A model generated the notes under the pieces. That model worked only from the letters and a program-made list of their open reading frames with translations. It was not told where the DNA came from and did not search any database. Position numbers and translations under genes: made by a program. From Steinernema hermaphroditum (Eukaryota; Nematoda; Chromadorea; Rhabditida; Steinernematidae): a DNA stretch of 64,000 bases. This document shows positions 33,820 to 47,000 of the stretch, piece by piece. The DNA lies in contig CM059621.1 in assembly GCA_030435675.1 (NCBI GenBank), positions 8,928,001 through 8,992,000 on the forward strand, read 5' to 3'. The first letter of the stretch is position 1, and every line of letters begins with the position of its first letter.

Positions 33820-34701
33820 TATACAGGGTGTTCAAAAAGTTCAAAAAGTTCAATGAAATTTTTTACCAGTCATATTTCCAAATGTTTTACATGTCGCCGG
33901 TTTTTTTTTCGTTATTTCATTTTATCAACTCAACAATATCAACAGTGTTTATCAACTTTACCCCTTATTCACTTCTGTTGAGACTGGTATTCACTGTGAT
34001 TCACAAAAAAATGGGCCTCCAAAAAAAACTGCGATTTGCCATCGGCACTCGGAACTCGGCACCGTGCTGAGAAGTCAAACCCTGACATCTGCAAGGACCT
34101 AAAAATGCTTCGGTATTCCATCAAGCGAGTGCGGAATCGACTTCAGGAGACTCACGAGATCAAGTACCGTCGGAAAAACGGAAAACCGAATACAGCGAGA
34201 AATTCAGCGATCCGAAAACTGGTCCAACAAAAAATCTAGCGCAATTCTGAGCGTTTGATGATAAAGTTGGCCAAAGTCCACGAAATTAACCGAAAATCGA
34301 TACAATCGCTTATTAGTGAAGATCTCCAGCTGGTGTGCTACAAAACAAGCTGTGGATAACTTCTGGCCAGCAAGAAAAAAGTATAAAGATTGTAAAAGTT
34401 CAGAAAGCTGAAGGCCGAGGCACGCAGCTCCGAATTCGCCAATGTAGTCTTGTAAAGTGAAAAAATTTTTACGATTTAAGCGAACTGCAACAGCCTGAAT
34501 CTCGCTACTTACGAAACGCGTGAAAAGAAGCCATTTCCCCGCTTCTGCGATGGTTTGGGGCAAAATCTGCAAAAACCTCGGCAAACTCGGCAAAAGTCGC
34601 TGGTGTTCGCCGAAAAAGGTGTGAAAATCGACTCGCAGGTGTTCCAATAAGATATGCTAGCCGGTTTATCCTTTCACAGAACCTTCTGAACACCCTGTAT
34701 A
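33820..34701 (+). mobile_element. Decayed Tc1/mariner-type transposon
   Basis: Inverted ends ATACAGGGTGTTCARAAGGTTC-like lie at 33821 and at 34677-34701, each flanked by TA, the usual mariner target. The inside is about 880 bp, shorter than the usual 1.3 kb. An N-terminal helix-turn-helix-like piece is readable at about 34036-34239 (plus strand). A later piece carries the family-typical MVWGKIC and a VFAEKGVKI-like segment at about 34545-34650, interrupted by stops and frameshifts. It is a relic with no functional transposase. Confidence 0.75.
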
Positions 34702-35831
34702 GCGCGCGGGTCCATTGCCTGATCGGTAGACCCATGCGGTGACTCACAAGTTCGGTACATTCGTAATCGACCTACATTCCAGGGAAGTAGGAGTTATAGT
34801 ACGGCTCCTGGTGGCATAAAAAGATACGCAGTGACAGTGTATAGTGAATCACTTTCGGTGTGTAAGGATAAATCCGAGAAGAGTCACTGATTTAACTGGT
34901 GATCAACCAGTGTATTTTGAAGTTTTTTTTCTGTGGTTTTAGATAGGTTGTGTCAGTAGTGTAAGTCATTGAAAGGAAAAAAAGAAGAAAGAGAAACTTA
35001 AAAAGCAAAAACGACCTCGTCCCGTGGAGTAACGAAGCGTAAAATGTTCGATCATTGCAACAAATAGAACACTGTTTTCATCATCAAAACGACGTATTTC
35101 GCACCCAGAAAACTCAGAGCAGTCAAGGGACCCAAAGTGGAGAGCAGGTTCTGCAGGCACTAACTGTAATCGCTGACGGAATCAAATGTCGCCAAGTAGC
35201 CTAGATTCAAAGATCGTCTTCTTGGAGTATTCTCTATGTCGTGTCCGTGACATCGTGACGATGGAGAAGGCGCGTTTTAATAGGGCGCCAGCCGTCAGAT
35301 TTTCAGTCAATACTTAGTGCTTCTTCAGAGCCAGGACTGAGTCTGGCTCAAGGCACTCAGAGTGCTGCAAGACCAAAACGTTCATTTAATAAGATTTGAC
35401 AATTTCGTGGAGTAACTGGGCAAAGATGGAGCAGGTTCTAGAGACAGCCAGCTCTCGACCACACAGTCCAGTTCGTTTGGCATTCAATAGAGTGTTAAGT
35501 GAAAGAGTCCATAAAGTTGTGAAAGGAACAAGTAGAAAGAAAGTCAGCAACCGACTCCTTCTACTCAGTCCTCAAAAAGTCCAAAAGGGCGATGTTGCGA
35601 ATGGCCACAAAAACGGCCTCTTTTCCTCCATTCGCCGAGGTGCAGATTGATAAAACAAACGCTTTCGGTTGTTTCAATCCGTCCGAATAACTCCGATCGG
35701 GCTTAGCGGGGCGTTCGCGCCCTAATCGTCTCATCCCGCGCGACAACAATGTCCGACAACGAGTTCTCGGCTCCGCTTAAAGCCTCTAAGTGACACCAGA
35801 GGGCCACTCTCCTTCGGACGAACGCCTCGAG
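34702..35831. other. Spacer upstream of the MBLAC1-like gene
   Basis: AT-richer 1.1 kb with no supported gene. It has short palindromic stretches (for example around 34890-34920) but no clear repeat family member. Confidence 0.4.
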
Positions 35832-37732
35832 ATGTCGGCGGCCCTTCTTCTGCTCCTTCTCTGCGCCTCGGCGGCGACGGCCACGCAACCCGCGCTGAAT
35901 CTGAAGGTTCTTAAAGGTGCTCGGGAAGAGCTTATAGGTGTGTTTCAGATGTACGTTCAGCAGCCGTCTCCGCCGGCGGTGTTCCAGATGGTTGAGGGAC
36001 AACAGAAGAACATCCAGCAGGTCAGTCCAGTTACCCCTTGAAATTGAGTATACGGTACTCCTGCTCGACTTTGCTCATGACCAGAATTGAGACTCTGTCT
36101 ACTGTCTGGCTTGGACGACCGGTTCTTTGTCTAAAATGCCATAACTGACCAGCTATAGACAGATTCTGCAACAGTCTGCGTCTAAATGGGTCTCAAATTC
36201 TTCATTTTGGACAGCCGTCCGAATTCGACCGGTCGTGCTTCTCAAGTGCCTGATTAAGGGGACAAACCCGAACACTCATATTCAAATCTTTCCCAATACC
36301 AGATTCCCGACACTCCTCGGCTCCTCAGATCCTCGAACTCTCTCCTTTCAGGGCTCGATGCTGGTGGCGTCGACGACTCTAGTGCAGGACGGCGGCTACC
36401 ACATCGTCGTCGACACCCCCGCGGCCAGCGACATCCACTCCAAAGAGAAGATGCTCTCCGGTAGACGCCCACCCTCTACTGTAACCCACCGCTTGCAGGT
36501 CTCGTCTCGAAGAACCTGGTGCCCGGACAGGTGCAGATGGTGGTCACCACACACGGGCACCCCGACCACTTCGGGCAGCTCAACTTCTTCCCGAACGCGC
36601 GCCACTTCTTCGGCTCCTACGAGTACTCCAACAACAACTTCATCAAGACCGAGTTGAACCAGGTACGGTAGAGGTACGGTAGCCCCTAGCATGGGTGCTT
36701 GTAGGCGCAGGCGATGTCTCTGACTCGGAACATCGAGCTGTGGAACACGCCTGGCCACACGGCGCAGGACTTGAGCGTCGTTGTGCGGAATGTGCCTTGC
36801 TGTGGTACGGTAGCCGTGGTGGGAGACCTCTTCTACTCGGAGGCGGACGTCTTCGACCACACGGAGTGGTTCCTCGACGCTTGGAACCCGAAGATAGGCC
36901 TCCAGAACCGGAATCGGGTCCTTTGCTGCGCCGACTGGATCGTCCCTGGTCACGGAAAGATGTTCCGGTAGGGTTTCGGCAGCCTACTGGATCTCAACGC
37001 GATTCAGGGTCACTCCCGCTATGCGTATCAAGGCGAACTGCACCGTACCCACTACCGCACCCCCGACGACCACTGTCCAGCCCACCTGGACGTGGACTTG
37101 GAACCCCACGAGCACCACGACGACTACGGTAGCCTCAACTACGACTACAGTACCCCCCACGACCTCTACCACCACAACTACAACCACAGCTGCTCCCACC
37201 ACCACCACGACTACCGTCACCCCGACGGCCACCACCTCCTCGAAGTACGTCACCGTCGATTTCAATTGGAACAACAGTTAGTTGATCGATTCAACGACAT
37301 ACCGTACTCTTCGTTTATAGATCTGAACGACAATCCAACCGAGACCAACAGGGCTCCCACCACGACGACTCCGGCCGCACCCGTCCCTGTCCTCAGACCC
37401 TTCCTCCACTCGGGAATCTCCTACGTGGCGGCGCCTCCCTCCCACCTACAGTACATCGCCCCCTGCGCCGTCGCCGCCGTGCATCCCTTCCCGCCCGCCT
37501 TCGCCGCTGGTCCCACCGCGAACCAGCTCCTCTTTCCGGTCCTGCAGCAGTTGGTCGACTACGTCGAGCCGGGATCCCGCGCTACCGTACCCCCACATGG
37601 TGGATACATCCACCTTCTCGGGAAGGCTTTCAAGAAATTCGCGGTGAGACTCGCCCGAGAGCATGCCTAAACGGTCCCTTTCAGGGAGAACACTTCGCCG
37701 CGGCCGATGTTTCGCCGAAAAAGGCGAACTGA
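35832..37732 (+). CDS. Secreted MBLAC1/SWIP-10-like metallo-beta-lactamase-fold protein
   Basis: A metal-dependent hydrolase fold related to human MBLAC1 and C. elegans SWIP-10, the glial protein affecting dopamine and glutamate signalling. Met 35832 opens a signal peptide (SAALLLLLLCASAATA). Exons are about 35832-36020, 36354-36460, 36500-36663, 36705-36968, 37009-37278, 37321-37644 and 37686-37732. The metal site is complete: THGHPDH, then NTPGH, the bridging Asp in VVGDLF, and the last His in IVPGHG. After the catalytic domain comes a roughly 70-residue Thr-rich, mucin-like linker (for example TSTTTTTVASTTTTV), then a Pro/Ala-rich C-terminal region. Stop is TGA 37730-37732. Human MBLAC1 lacks both the signal peptide and the tail. 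Intron 1 is longer (about 330 nt). Confidence 0.85.
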
Positions 37733-37773
37733 GCCTCGAAAAGAGTATTTATTCATGTCTGTACATACCTAGG

Positions 37774-37779
37774 AATAAA
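37774..37779 (+). terminator. Poly(A) signal of the MBLAC1-like gene
   Basis: AATAAA 42 nt after the stop. Confidence 0.7.
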
Positions 37780-37994
37780 GCTCTCCGAAGAGAAACGGTG
37801 GGGCGAAGGGGCGCCGTGCAGGGTTGCACGAGGCGCCACTAGAGGTCTCATGCTCGTGCCCTAGAAATGACATCACTTCTTTGCTTTCAAATGAAAGTCA
37901 ACATGTAAATCTCGGTACCATGGCCCCGCTGATAAGAACGACGCCGATCGATCGTCGACGGCCGTCGCGACTCTTACCATGTGCATAGTTAGCA

Positions 37995-40914
37995 ATGCGG
38001 AAGAGGACGGCGGTCGGTTGCTCGTTTCTCAGCCTCGGCCTCTTCGGCGTCGGAGTCGCGCTCCTCGTCATCGGCCTCGTCTTCGCCTTCAGCGTCCTCC
38101 CGAAGGACCTCGACGAGAGGGTCAAGAAGGTGGGCTTCGTTTTGTTCATTGCACATCAGGGTGTTCCCAGCTATGCCCCGTAAAGAAAGAGACATCTATC
38201 TACCAAACAAACACTGCAGACAATCGCGATCATTCAGTCATGTCAGACCTGTATGAAGTTGGTCGGTGGGGACGACATTGTATAGTAGACAAAGTCTATC
38301 GCCAGAAGTTCTTTTTTGTGATATTCCCAAATCCAACTGATATCCTAAGATTTCCTCGAACGTGTCCAAGAACGCTAACCGCTCCCTCTGTAGAACTACG
38401 TTTTCGGGACAAACGCCGACGGGACTCTGAACGACTTCACGCGGCGGTGGCGGTGGCGCGTCGACGCTTGGGGAAACGACGCGACCTTCCTCGAGCTCTA
38501 CCTCTACAACTACTCGAACGTGCAGGACGTCCTCAGCCTCGGCTTCCGCCCCGATGTCGTCGAAATGGGGCCTTATACCTACAGGCAGCTGACTACGGTA
38601 GATCTCGAGGAGATGGTGCCGGAGAACGGGACTCAGTTCTTCTCCTTCTCGAAGAAGAAAACGTTCGTCTTCGACGCCCAGAAGAGCTGCCAGGGCTGCT
38701 CGCCCGACGACCGCTTCATCGTCCCTGACCCTGTCTTCTTCGTAAGACCTCCACGTCTTCTGGCGCCCCACGTTCTTTTAGGGCCTCTTCGACCAGGTCG
38801 GCTCCGTGGAGAAGGTGACAGCTATCTGTCGGATCCTCGGGACGAAGTGCCTTCCGGAGTTGAAGAAGATACTCTCGTCGATCCCGACCCTTCTCGGCAT
38901 GGCCGTGGACACCTTCTCCCGCTACGGACCCTTTGTCGACGTCGTGAGTCGGCTTCTGGAGGGAGCTGAAGGGGAAAAAGATGTTTAGAGTGTGCAGGAG
39001 CTGATCTTCGACGGGTGGAAGGACCCCCTCTACGAGAAGGTGATCACCGGCGCCCTCCGCGTCTTTGTCTGGGCCATGGACGGCAGGACGAACGTTTCCT
39101 CGCAGGGCATCGTCTCCGAGCCGAAGTTCCACTTCAAGGTGCGCCTCGCCACAAGCCCGTCCTCCGCGTCCCTTTCAGACGAACACCTCCAGATTCTCCT
39201 ACGTCGTCGCCTCTGGTGCCCAGGACTACCGCCGGAATGGCCAGATCTTCCACTTCGAGGGGATGAACGTCACTTCTGGAGAGGGTACTCTCCCCGACTC
39301 GTGGTGGAACGCCACCTCCAACGACTGCGACGCCGAGAGTGCCAGGAGACTCCACGGGACGGGTACGGTAGCCCAGGTGTGCAGTATTTTCTGATCGGGT
39401 CTTCCAGATGGAGACGTCTTCCACCCACTCCTAGAGAAGTCGGAGTCCCTGTCCGTGTTCGTCGAGGAGGTGTGTCGGCCTCTGGATCTCGTCTTCCAGA
39501 AGCAGACGACCGTCAGCGACCTCGACGCCTTCAGATTCGCCCTCTCCTCTGACGTCTTCAATTACTCTCTCCCGGAGAACTGTGGCTTCTGCGCCCCGCT
39601 GGACGCGAGCTTCTACGGGCGCCCGGCGAACGCGTCGTGTCTCCCCAGCGGAGTCCTCGACCTCAGTCAATGCACGCCTAACAACCTCCCCGTCGCCGCC
39701 TCCAATCCCCACTTCTTCGACGCCGCCCTCGAAGTCCAGAGGCTGTTTCCCCGGACGGTGAGGAAGGAGAAGGAGAGGGAGGTGATTACGGTAGATGTGG
39801 AGCCGGTAGGACTGTACCCACCTCAGCCACTCAAAGGGAACGTTGCAGAAGTCAGGGACGGTTCTGCGGTCGAACAAACGTCTTCAGTTCAACGTCCTCT
39901 TCCAGAACTTCCCCGACATCGGGTAAGACCCGATCCCTGACCCGTCTGGCTAACAAGGCTTCTAGGTCCTACTCTCAGATGCCCTCCGGGGTCTACCCGA
40001 TGTTCTGGATTAACGAGACCTATGTCATCAGCGACGGTAACCTGAAGACGCTCAAGAAGGACCTCTTTAGGTCGCAGAAGACGTGGAAACTCGTCTGTTA
40101 CATCGTCGGAATCGGGCTGGGATCACTTCTCATCGTCGTATCCGTCTTCTCCTGCATCGTCACTTGTTTTCGAGCGGCAAAAGTGAGGGGGTTGGGGGGG
40201 GTTAGGTTCAAAGCACGAAAAATGAAGAAAACATCGAATCGTGTTGCATTTCAAATGCGATACAGGGAGGGAGAAATGAGGACTGAACTAAAACATTTCA
40301 TTAAAAGGGGAAACTATATTCATATTGACAAAAAGACATGTAGACAAAAGTCTAGAAAGTTATTTTCGGAGACCTCGGACTTCAGACTAGACATCAGTGA
40401 GACTTCTGTCTAAAGTGTCTTCTAAAAGGACACCTCGTAATAAGTCACTTTTCTTTTCAATAGACAGTTTTTTCTCATTTTGCTGACTCGAATAGACCAT
40501 TTGCATGCCAGATGAAACAGAACAGTCCGTGTTCTTGACACCTACTCCATTGCTGTTGCTTCTTATTTTAGGTGCAATTCAGACCAAAGAGAAACGTTCC
40601 TGGTAAGGATGCGCCAAACTTTAACTGATCGAGTATACAGCAGCTAAGCATTTGTAATACTTCCCGGGTACTTAGACGTCCCAAGAAGATGTCCTCTTTT
40701 ATTGCGTCTTCGATAAACTTTTTATAGACTCTAAAATCTGCGCCTTAAAAGCGAAATGTTCGTTTTTGTAACACTTTCAATCAAGTGCATCTTTCAGGAG
40801 AAGAAGAGCGTCCGCATCACCCCTTTTAGCGGCGCCACACGCGTCGTCTCCTCGTCGATCGAAGTCTCCGACGCATCGACGCTCCGGGCGAGAGGTCGTC
40901 GGCATCGGAAGTGA
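37995..40914 (+). CDS. CD36/SCARB-family scavenger receptor A
   Basis: A two-pass surface or lysosomal receptor for lipids, lipoproteins or modified ligands. The N-terminal cytoplasmic MRKRTAV precedes a membrane span (LGLFGVGVALLVIGLVFAF). The large ectodomain begins NYVFGTNADG and holds family hallmarks: EMGPYTYRQ, FVFDAQKSCQGC, PDPVFF, DTFSRYGPFVD, DGWKDPL, ENCGFCAPLDASF, AASNPHFFDAA, VDVEPETL and YPMFWINETYVI. The second span is LVCYIVGIGLGSLLIVVSV. A final exon at 40798-40914, after a roughly 600-nt intron, adds a basic tail ending RARGRRHRK. Several Asn-X-Ser/Thr sites are present. AATAAA is at 40939. It is arranged head to tail with receptor B, so local duplication is likely. Confidence 0.88.
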
Positions 40915-40938
40915 CTTGTACCTAGAGTTGTGCGTCGC

Positions 40939-40944
40939 AATAAA
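40939..40944 (+). terminator. Poly(A) signal of receptor A
   Basis: AATAAA 25 nt after the receptor A stop. Confidence 0.65.
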
Positions 40945-41136
40945 AGCTTCTTTTTCCTCCTCTGGCCTCTTGCGTCGTGTAGCACAGTTCCGCCGCGACC
41001 TCGGGTGATAAGGGAGCGCGTGGCCCCACGGTCTTATCAAAGAAGGCATTCGCTTCTCGAATTGCGCTGCACGCGTGCGCTCCCGGATTCCGCGGGTCCC
41101 CCGACCCGGGCTTCCCTAACGAGGCTTCTTGCAGAG

Positions 41137-43940
41137 ATGGGGAAGCACGGACTCGTCATCTGCTCCGGACTTAACATCCTCCTCTTCCTCGCCGGATGCG
41201 GCCTCATCTGCGCAGGCTTGGTCGTCTGGCTCAGCGTCTTCCCCGACAAGTTCGTTTCTGAGATCAAGAAGGTGAGCTTCTGAGGGGGATTAGCCGGTGG
41301 TGTGTTAGCCGGTTCTCTGGATGTCGGAAGTGATGTCTTCGCTGCCGCGAGAAGAGATAACAAACAAAGGCGAGCGTTCGGGATTACTATTTGTGTGCAG
41401 AAAGTTTTTAGAGCGAAACAGAGGGAGATGTTCCAAAAGATACTCCGTTCGGAAAGCCCTTTAGAAATGGGGAGCTTCCTAAAAATGTCGACCTTATCTT
41501 TGTTTGTTTTTATCAGTCACCAAAACAAATGAGTGTGTCGGCGACAGCCAGATACATTTCCGGCCTAGGGGATACCGTAGTCGCGAGGGGTGCGGCAAAA
41601 CTTTTCTGCATCGTTGAGTGCCTTTAATCTTACGAACTGCCGCTCGCTCCAACGGTCCCTTCCGTCGCCGTTGGACTTCAAGAGAGTACAAAGTTCGGCG
41701 GTTCGCGTGGCTCCACGGGTGCGTTCCGAAGAGTCGCAGCCTTCCCCTAATGACGAACTTTCCTACGAAATCACAAGGTCCCTTTGCCTGCGAGGTCTCC
41801 TAGGACAGCCCTAACCCCCGGTATACGGAACGAGGTTGCAGAATAAAGTGCTCGGCCTGAACGACGACGGCTCCTTCAATGACTACACGCGCTCGTGGCT
41901 CGACGGTTCGGGCATCCGCCAGAACTTCTACTTCTTCAACTATACCAACGTCTTCGGAATCGTCGACCGCGGCGCCAAACCCGACGTCCACGAGAAGGGA
42001 CCCTACGCCTACAGGTGAGTCCTCACTGTCTTCCGGGCGCTGAAGGTCCTTCCAGGAAGGTGTACACCTACGAGCAGCGCGACTTCCTGAACGGAACGGC
42101 CGAGTTCGAGTACAACTACCGTACTACCTACTTCTTCGACCCCGAGCACTCCTGTGCCACCTGCCGGCCCGGCGACGTATTCCTCGTGCCCGACCCTGTC
42201 TTCCAGGTACCCCAAAGACGGAAGCTCTTCCCAGCCCCTTCCAGATCATGATGAATTTCGTCACGTACGACAACCTCTGCAACCTTCTGAAAGCCGTCGT
42301 GGTGCTGAACGACCTGCACGTGGACGTCTGCAGCCTCGCGCCGCTTCTCGATCAGATCCTCAAAAACGACCTCCCCAGCGAAATCCTGAAGATGATGCCC
42401 GACCTCGTGGGTCTCGGCGTCGACGGCTTCACGCGCTACGGACCCTTCGTGCCCGTGACGGTGGAGGACCTCCTCTACAAGGGCTACAAAGACCCCCTCT
42501 TCGACAAGTTCCTTGAGCTGCTGGCCAAATTCATCAACGGACTGCAGATAAAGATCGGAATGTCGCCTTTTATACCGCCCACGAAAATCACGTTGCCCGT
42601 CATCACCTCCCCTCCGATCCATCTCTTCGTGAGTTCTTCAGGGCGGAACGTGAGACGTCTCTCTATCTCTCTCTCTGCAGAACAACAACTCTCTCAGCGA
42701 CACCTTCACAGTGCTGACGGGCCTCGCCGACTTCCGCGACATCGGAAGAATCGTCGCCTTCACCAACAACAACGGCACCGCCACCAACGGAACCTCCCTC
42801 CCGGAGACCTGGTAGTCCACCCCACTCATTCCCCTCTAAACCCCCTTTCAGGTGGTCCCCGCCTGAAAATCTGACCTCCTGCACGGAAGACCTCGCCAAG
42901 AAGGCTAGCGATCTGAACGGCACAAGTAGGTTCCCCGGCCAGAACGCCCCTCACCGTCTCTTCAGGCGGCCAGTTCTTCCACGTGCAGCTGAAGAAAGAC
43001 GACTCTCCCTACGTCTATGTCGACGACGTCTGCCGCTCGATGCGCCTCGTCTTCGACTCCGAAGTGACCGTCCGCGACGTCGCCGGCTTCCGCTACGTCA
43101 TCGACCCGCTCACCTTCAACTACTCGGTGCCCGAGAACTGCGGCTTCTGCACCACACTCACCGCCGACTTCTACGACCGCAGCGCCGGCTCCTTCTGCCT
43201 CCCCGACGGCCTCCTCCATCTCGGAGGCTGCAAACCTCTGCCCCTCCAGCTGCCCGACAGTCTCCCCATCCACCTCATCAAGCTGCCCATCGTCGCCTCG
43301 AATCCCCACTTCTACGGCGCCGCCCCGGAGGTCATCGGCCTCTTCCCGCGCTTTGAGCCCTCCAAGGAGACGGACATGACCACCCTCGACATCGAGCCTG
43401 TAGGTCCCCCTCCCAGGTCCCACCACGCGTTCCTTTCAGCAAACGGGAACTCTTCTGCGCGCCAACAAACGCCTCCAGATGAACATCATGTTCCGTCGCT
43501 TCCCTAACATCTCGTAAGTCCTTCTTTTCCAGGCCTGACCCTACCGCATCCCTTGCAGGTCTTTCTCGAACATCCTGTCGGGCGCCTACCCGATGTTCTG
43601 GGTGAACGAGACGTATACCATCGACGACAGCTCGTGGCGACAGCTGCACGACGACGTGCTCGGCATGAAGCAGACGATAAAGCTCGTCTGCTACATCGTC
43701 GGCGTCGGCCTCGGCGCCCTTCTCATCGTTCTTTCGCTCGTCTCCTGCTTCGTCAGCATCTGCTGCCGCAACCGAGTGCTCCCGACCCCCTCATGTTCCC
43801 CTAACCGTCTCTTTCAGCGCCAAGAGCAGCCGCGCCAAGACAACAAGTTCCAGGAGGAGCGCATCCCCTCAACGCCGTTCCGCTCCGACTCCGGAGTGCA
43901 GCTCCGCGCGCGTCCCATCGGTGCCCGAAGAAAAGACTGA
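41137..43940 (+). CDS. CD36/SCARB-family scavenger receptor B
   Basis: Tandem neighbour and close relative of receptor A. Exon 1 (41137-41271) gives the N-terminal tail and span (LLFLAGCGLICAGLVVWLSVF). A 570-nt intron follows, then the ectodomain: NKVLGLNDDG, DVHEKGPYAYR, FFDPEHSCATCRPGD, LVPDPVFQ, DGFTRYGPFVP, KGYKDPLFDKF, NFEGSG-free central region, ENCGFCTTL, VASNPHFYGAAPEVIGLFPRF, LDIEPQTGTLL and YPMFWVNETYTI. The second span is CYIVGVGLGALLIVLSLVSC. The C-terminal exon (from 43818) encodes a basic Gln/Arg-rich tail. The start codon is 2 nt after a GCAG acceptor, a possible trans-splice site. The cysteine pairs ENCGFC and CATC shared with receptor A support gene duplication. Confidence 0.88.
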
Positions 43941-43948
43941 GATAAAAG

Positions 43949-43954
43949 TTTATT
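43949..43954 (-). terminator. Poly(A) signal of the glypican gene
   Basis: AATAAA on the minus strand, about 100 nt past the glypican stop and only 9 bp past the receptor B stop. The plus-strand AATAAA for receptor B is at 43980-43985, so the two 3' UTRs must overlap. Confidence 0.65.
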
Positions 43955-43979
43955 TACACATTCGGAGAGGAAAGAAACG

Positions 43980-43985
43980 AATAAA
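43980..43985 (+). terminator. Poly(A) signal of receptor B
   Basis: AATAAA 40 nt after the receptor B stop. Confidence 0.7.
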
Positions 43986-44053
43986 AGTGACCCGATGAGC
44001 GTTCGAAGAGGATCAGCCTGAGGCACCGAGGGGTCTTCGGAGGACGGAGGCAG

Positions 44054-47000
44054 CTAGAAGACGGCGAGCAGCCTAAAGGCGGCGCAGAAGGCGATGGCGG
44101 CGAGGGAGAGGGCGCTGGCGGAGCGCGTCGTGGTCGCCTGGACGTCGATGACGGGCATCGAGGGACGCGTGGTCGTCGACTCCTCGCGCACTCGAATCTC
44201 GGGGACGATCTCTGGAAGGGGAATCGAGAGGCTGCCAGAGATCAGGAAAGGTTACCTATCCTCGGGGGAGGCTCTGAAGGGGTGACATCTTCGATGACGG
44301 GAGGAGCGCCCGAGCCGGAGCCCTCTATCGCTAGGTCTTCGTCGTCGGACCACTCGAAGGCGCCGGAGCCTTCGAAGTTGTTGCGTTCCTGGAACAGAAG
44401 GATTCTTGAATTGGAGGGCAAAGGAGGAATGTATTCTGAGTGGAAACTCTATTGCGAACCTGGAGGTTCTTGATTCGCTCAATTCATTTCTAACTTTTCC
44501 TGGACTTGTGAAGAAAGGAGAAGTAGCCCTATCGGTGATCGGAAATTTGAGTTTTTTACTAAAATCGACGATGAATTTTTGAGAAGGACACCCCATATAT
44601 CTAAACAGAGATTTCGATCCGTCTGTCAAAACGAGTTGTCTACAAAAGTGAGACTCTATGTACAACATTTAGACCGTCTGCTTATGTTGTCTACAAAGTG
44701 CTGTTTGTAGACAGCACTGCATTTGAGATTGTCTATCACCAATTGTGGACTGAATGAACTCTTCTGACAACATGCCCTTCACATAATGTCTGCCTGTGTA
44801 CGCTCGCAGACAATGCAACCTTAAAGTGCAAGGCAACCCTTGCGGTCAGAACTGCACTTCAAATAGCATATCACAGAGTGTACAGTCGGAGCTTGTTCTT
44901 TCATCTTTTAGCTTTCACTCCGTCAAAAGCGATTTGCAGGTGAAATATACTGTAGACCTCAGTTCCTATGAATGGTTGCTCCTCAAATATTTAAAATTCC
45001 TGAACTGGGAGTCCTGGGAAGCCACCCGCATCGATGCCAGCAGCAATCAGCCCTAATCACATTGCCGCGACCGGATCCTTCTCTTGTCTTCGCGCAATCC
45101 AATTTGCAATCGAAACTTTCGAATTATAATTAAGCGTGCACATCTGTCCGCGTTTCCTTTATGGCCCTCGGGGGCGTCGACCCGAGACGATCCCCAATTT
45201 GCATATCTATTAACTGTCCAGTCCATTTGCGTCCGATCGGATTAGCGATTGGCGAGGGATTAGGCCCACTTCCGCCGGCGCACCTGAGACCACCTTCTGA
45301 AGGTGCAATGACCTCGACCCGGCGACCGCGCGGGATTACCGAGTCGTAAAGCGGTCGGCGGCGTTCGTTATGCAACGCGCGAATAAAAATGTCGATCGAA
45401 GATAACTTCCAACATGATTAGGGCTTCCTCGAAACCGCCTTTACGACTCAATCGCCGGCCAATTCCCCTCGGAGCGTTTCTTTTTGGCGTCGAGGACGCC
45501 CCCCGTACTCGCCAAGAAGGACCAATCGGCCGAGAGTGCACTCGAAAGCCAAAAAACGTTTCCGCCACATTTGAGTAATGAACGCAAAAGGTCGTTAATC
45601 TTCTCGAAAGGAGCTGTGGCTCGAAAAATGTACAAATGAAACAATGGGTTCACGGAAATGGATGCAGAAAAGGAATCGGAATTGGAAACATTGCATCGAC
45701 AGAGAAAATTGGCACTTCAGTCGAAGTCCAAAACGGCCTTTCGTGCTGTTGGTTACTGCAGCATTCCACATGTTTTTCGGAGAAATGACGAAATAAAGAA
45801 CGCGCATTTGCTCGCTGAGAACGACGCTTTTACGAGTTTGTTGCATAAAAGTTGCTCTCATCAGCGCTCTCATCAAGCTCGTGCAGCAGTCTACGCTTTT
45901 GGAAGTGGCAGAGGTGGACCGGAGCCCCTTTTTTGGCATGCCCCGAACATCACGGATCTTCTTCTCCTTGGCAGGAAGTGAGCTCGTGCAGCATTCACCC
46001 AAGTTATTTCGTGTCACTTTTTTCAGCGACGAGACCGCTCCGCCGCTTCAGTCCCCGGATCGATCTCTCGCTGGCGGCGTCGTTTTCACCCAAATTTGCA
46101 TAATCTGTCATTTGCAGCCGGCGAACACGACGCCATAAATCAGGATCCCTTTCGACTCCCAATTATCGGTCGCCGTCAGTCGATTAGACGCACTCGGCGA
46201 TCGTGTTTACGATCAAAGTCAGCAGGCGGCCCCTCTGATCCGAGGCCCTCCTGCGGCCATTCCGCCCCAGAAACTCCGAAATCGGAGCTCGTTTGGCGCC
46301 AACTCGTCCGAAAGCGACAAATTCTTTTTGTCTTTCGAGGTCAAAGGCGCCTAATGAATGGAAGACGCCTCCGCCTCTCGAAAAAAGAACGATTTGGGAG
46401 AATACAGCCCGAATCCCCAAAGTGCGTTGCAGAGGGAAGGTCAAAAGGGGCGAAGTGATTAATAAGGGGTTGTAAACAGAGGAAACGGGTTGGCTTCGAT
46501 TCTCCGAAACCTTGAGGGGGAACGGGTTCCGCTCGGATTCGGGAAGCGCGTGAGAAGGTCGTCGCACCAAAAATATCGAATTTTGGAATCAGAGAACGCC
46601 GAACTGATACGCAGGGAGATAATAGAACTGAAACATTCCGATGAGTCCTCTGGGTGCCGAAGACAGGACAGCCAGAGATCTGGGTGGAGGGCTGGTCCAG
46701 AATTTGTGGGTTTTGGACAGTCGCCCGCACAGTAACCGGTCAGTTAAGGGTCAAAGTGGATCGGAATTCATAATGAGGAGAGAATTTTTGCTGCGTCTTG
46801 TCCCTTTTCGCGACGCGATTGTGCACTTTTACCCCACCCGTGTAGTCTTTTTCCTGGAGGATTCTCGATTTAAAAGGTCTGTCGCCCCCTCAGCCAGCCT
46901 CGCCAGATTCCCACCCCGTTCGCTCTTTTCGAATCGGAGTCAAAAACTCATTCTGGGGAAATGGTTTCGATGCCCATTAGTGCGATCGTTCGTCTAATTG

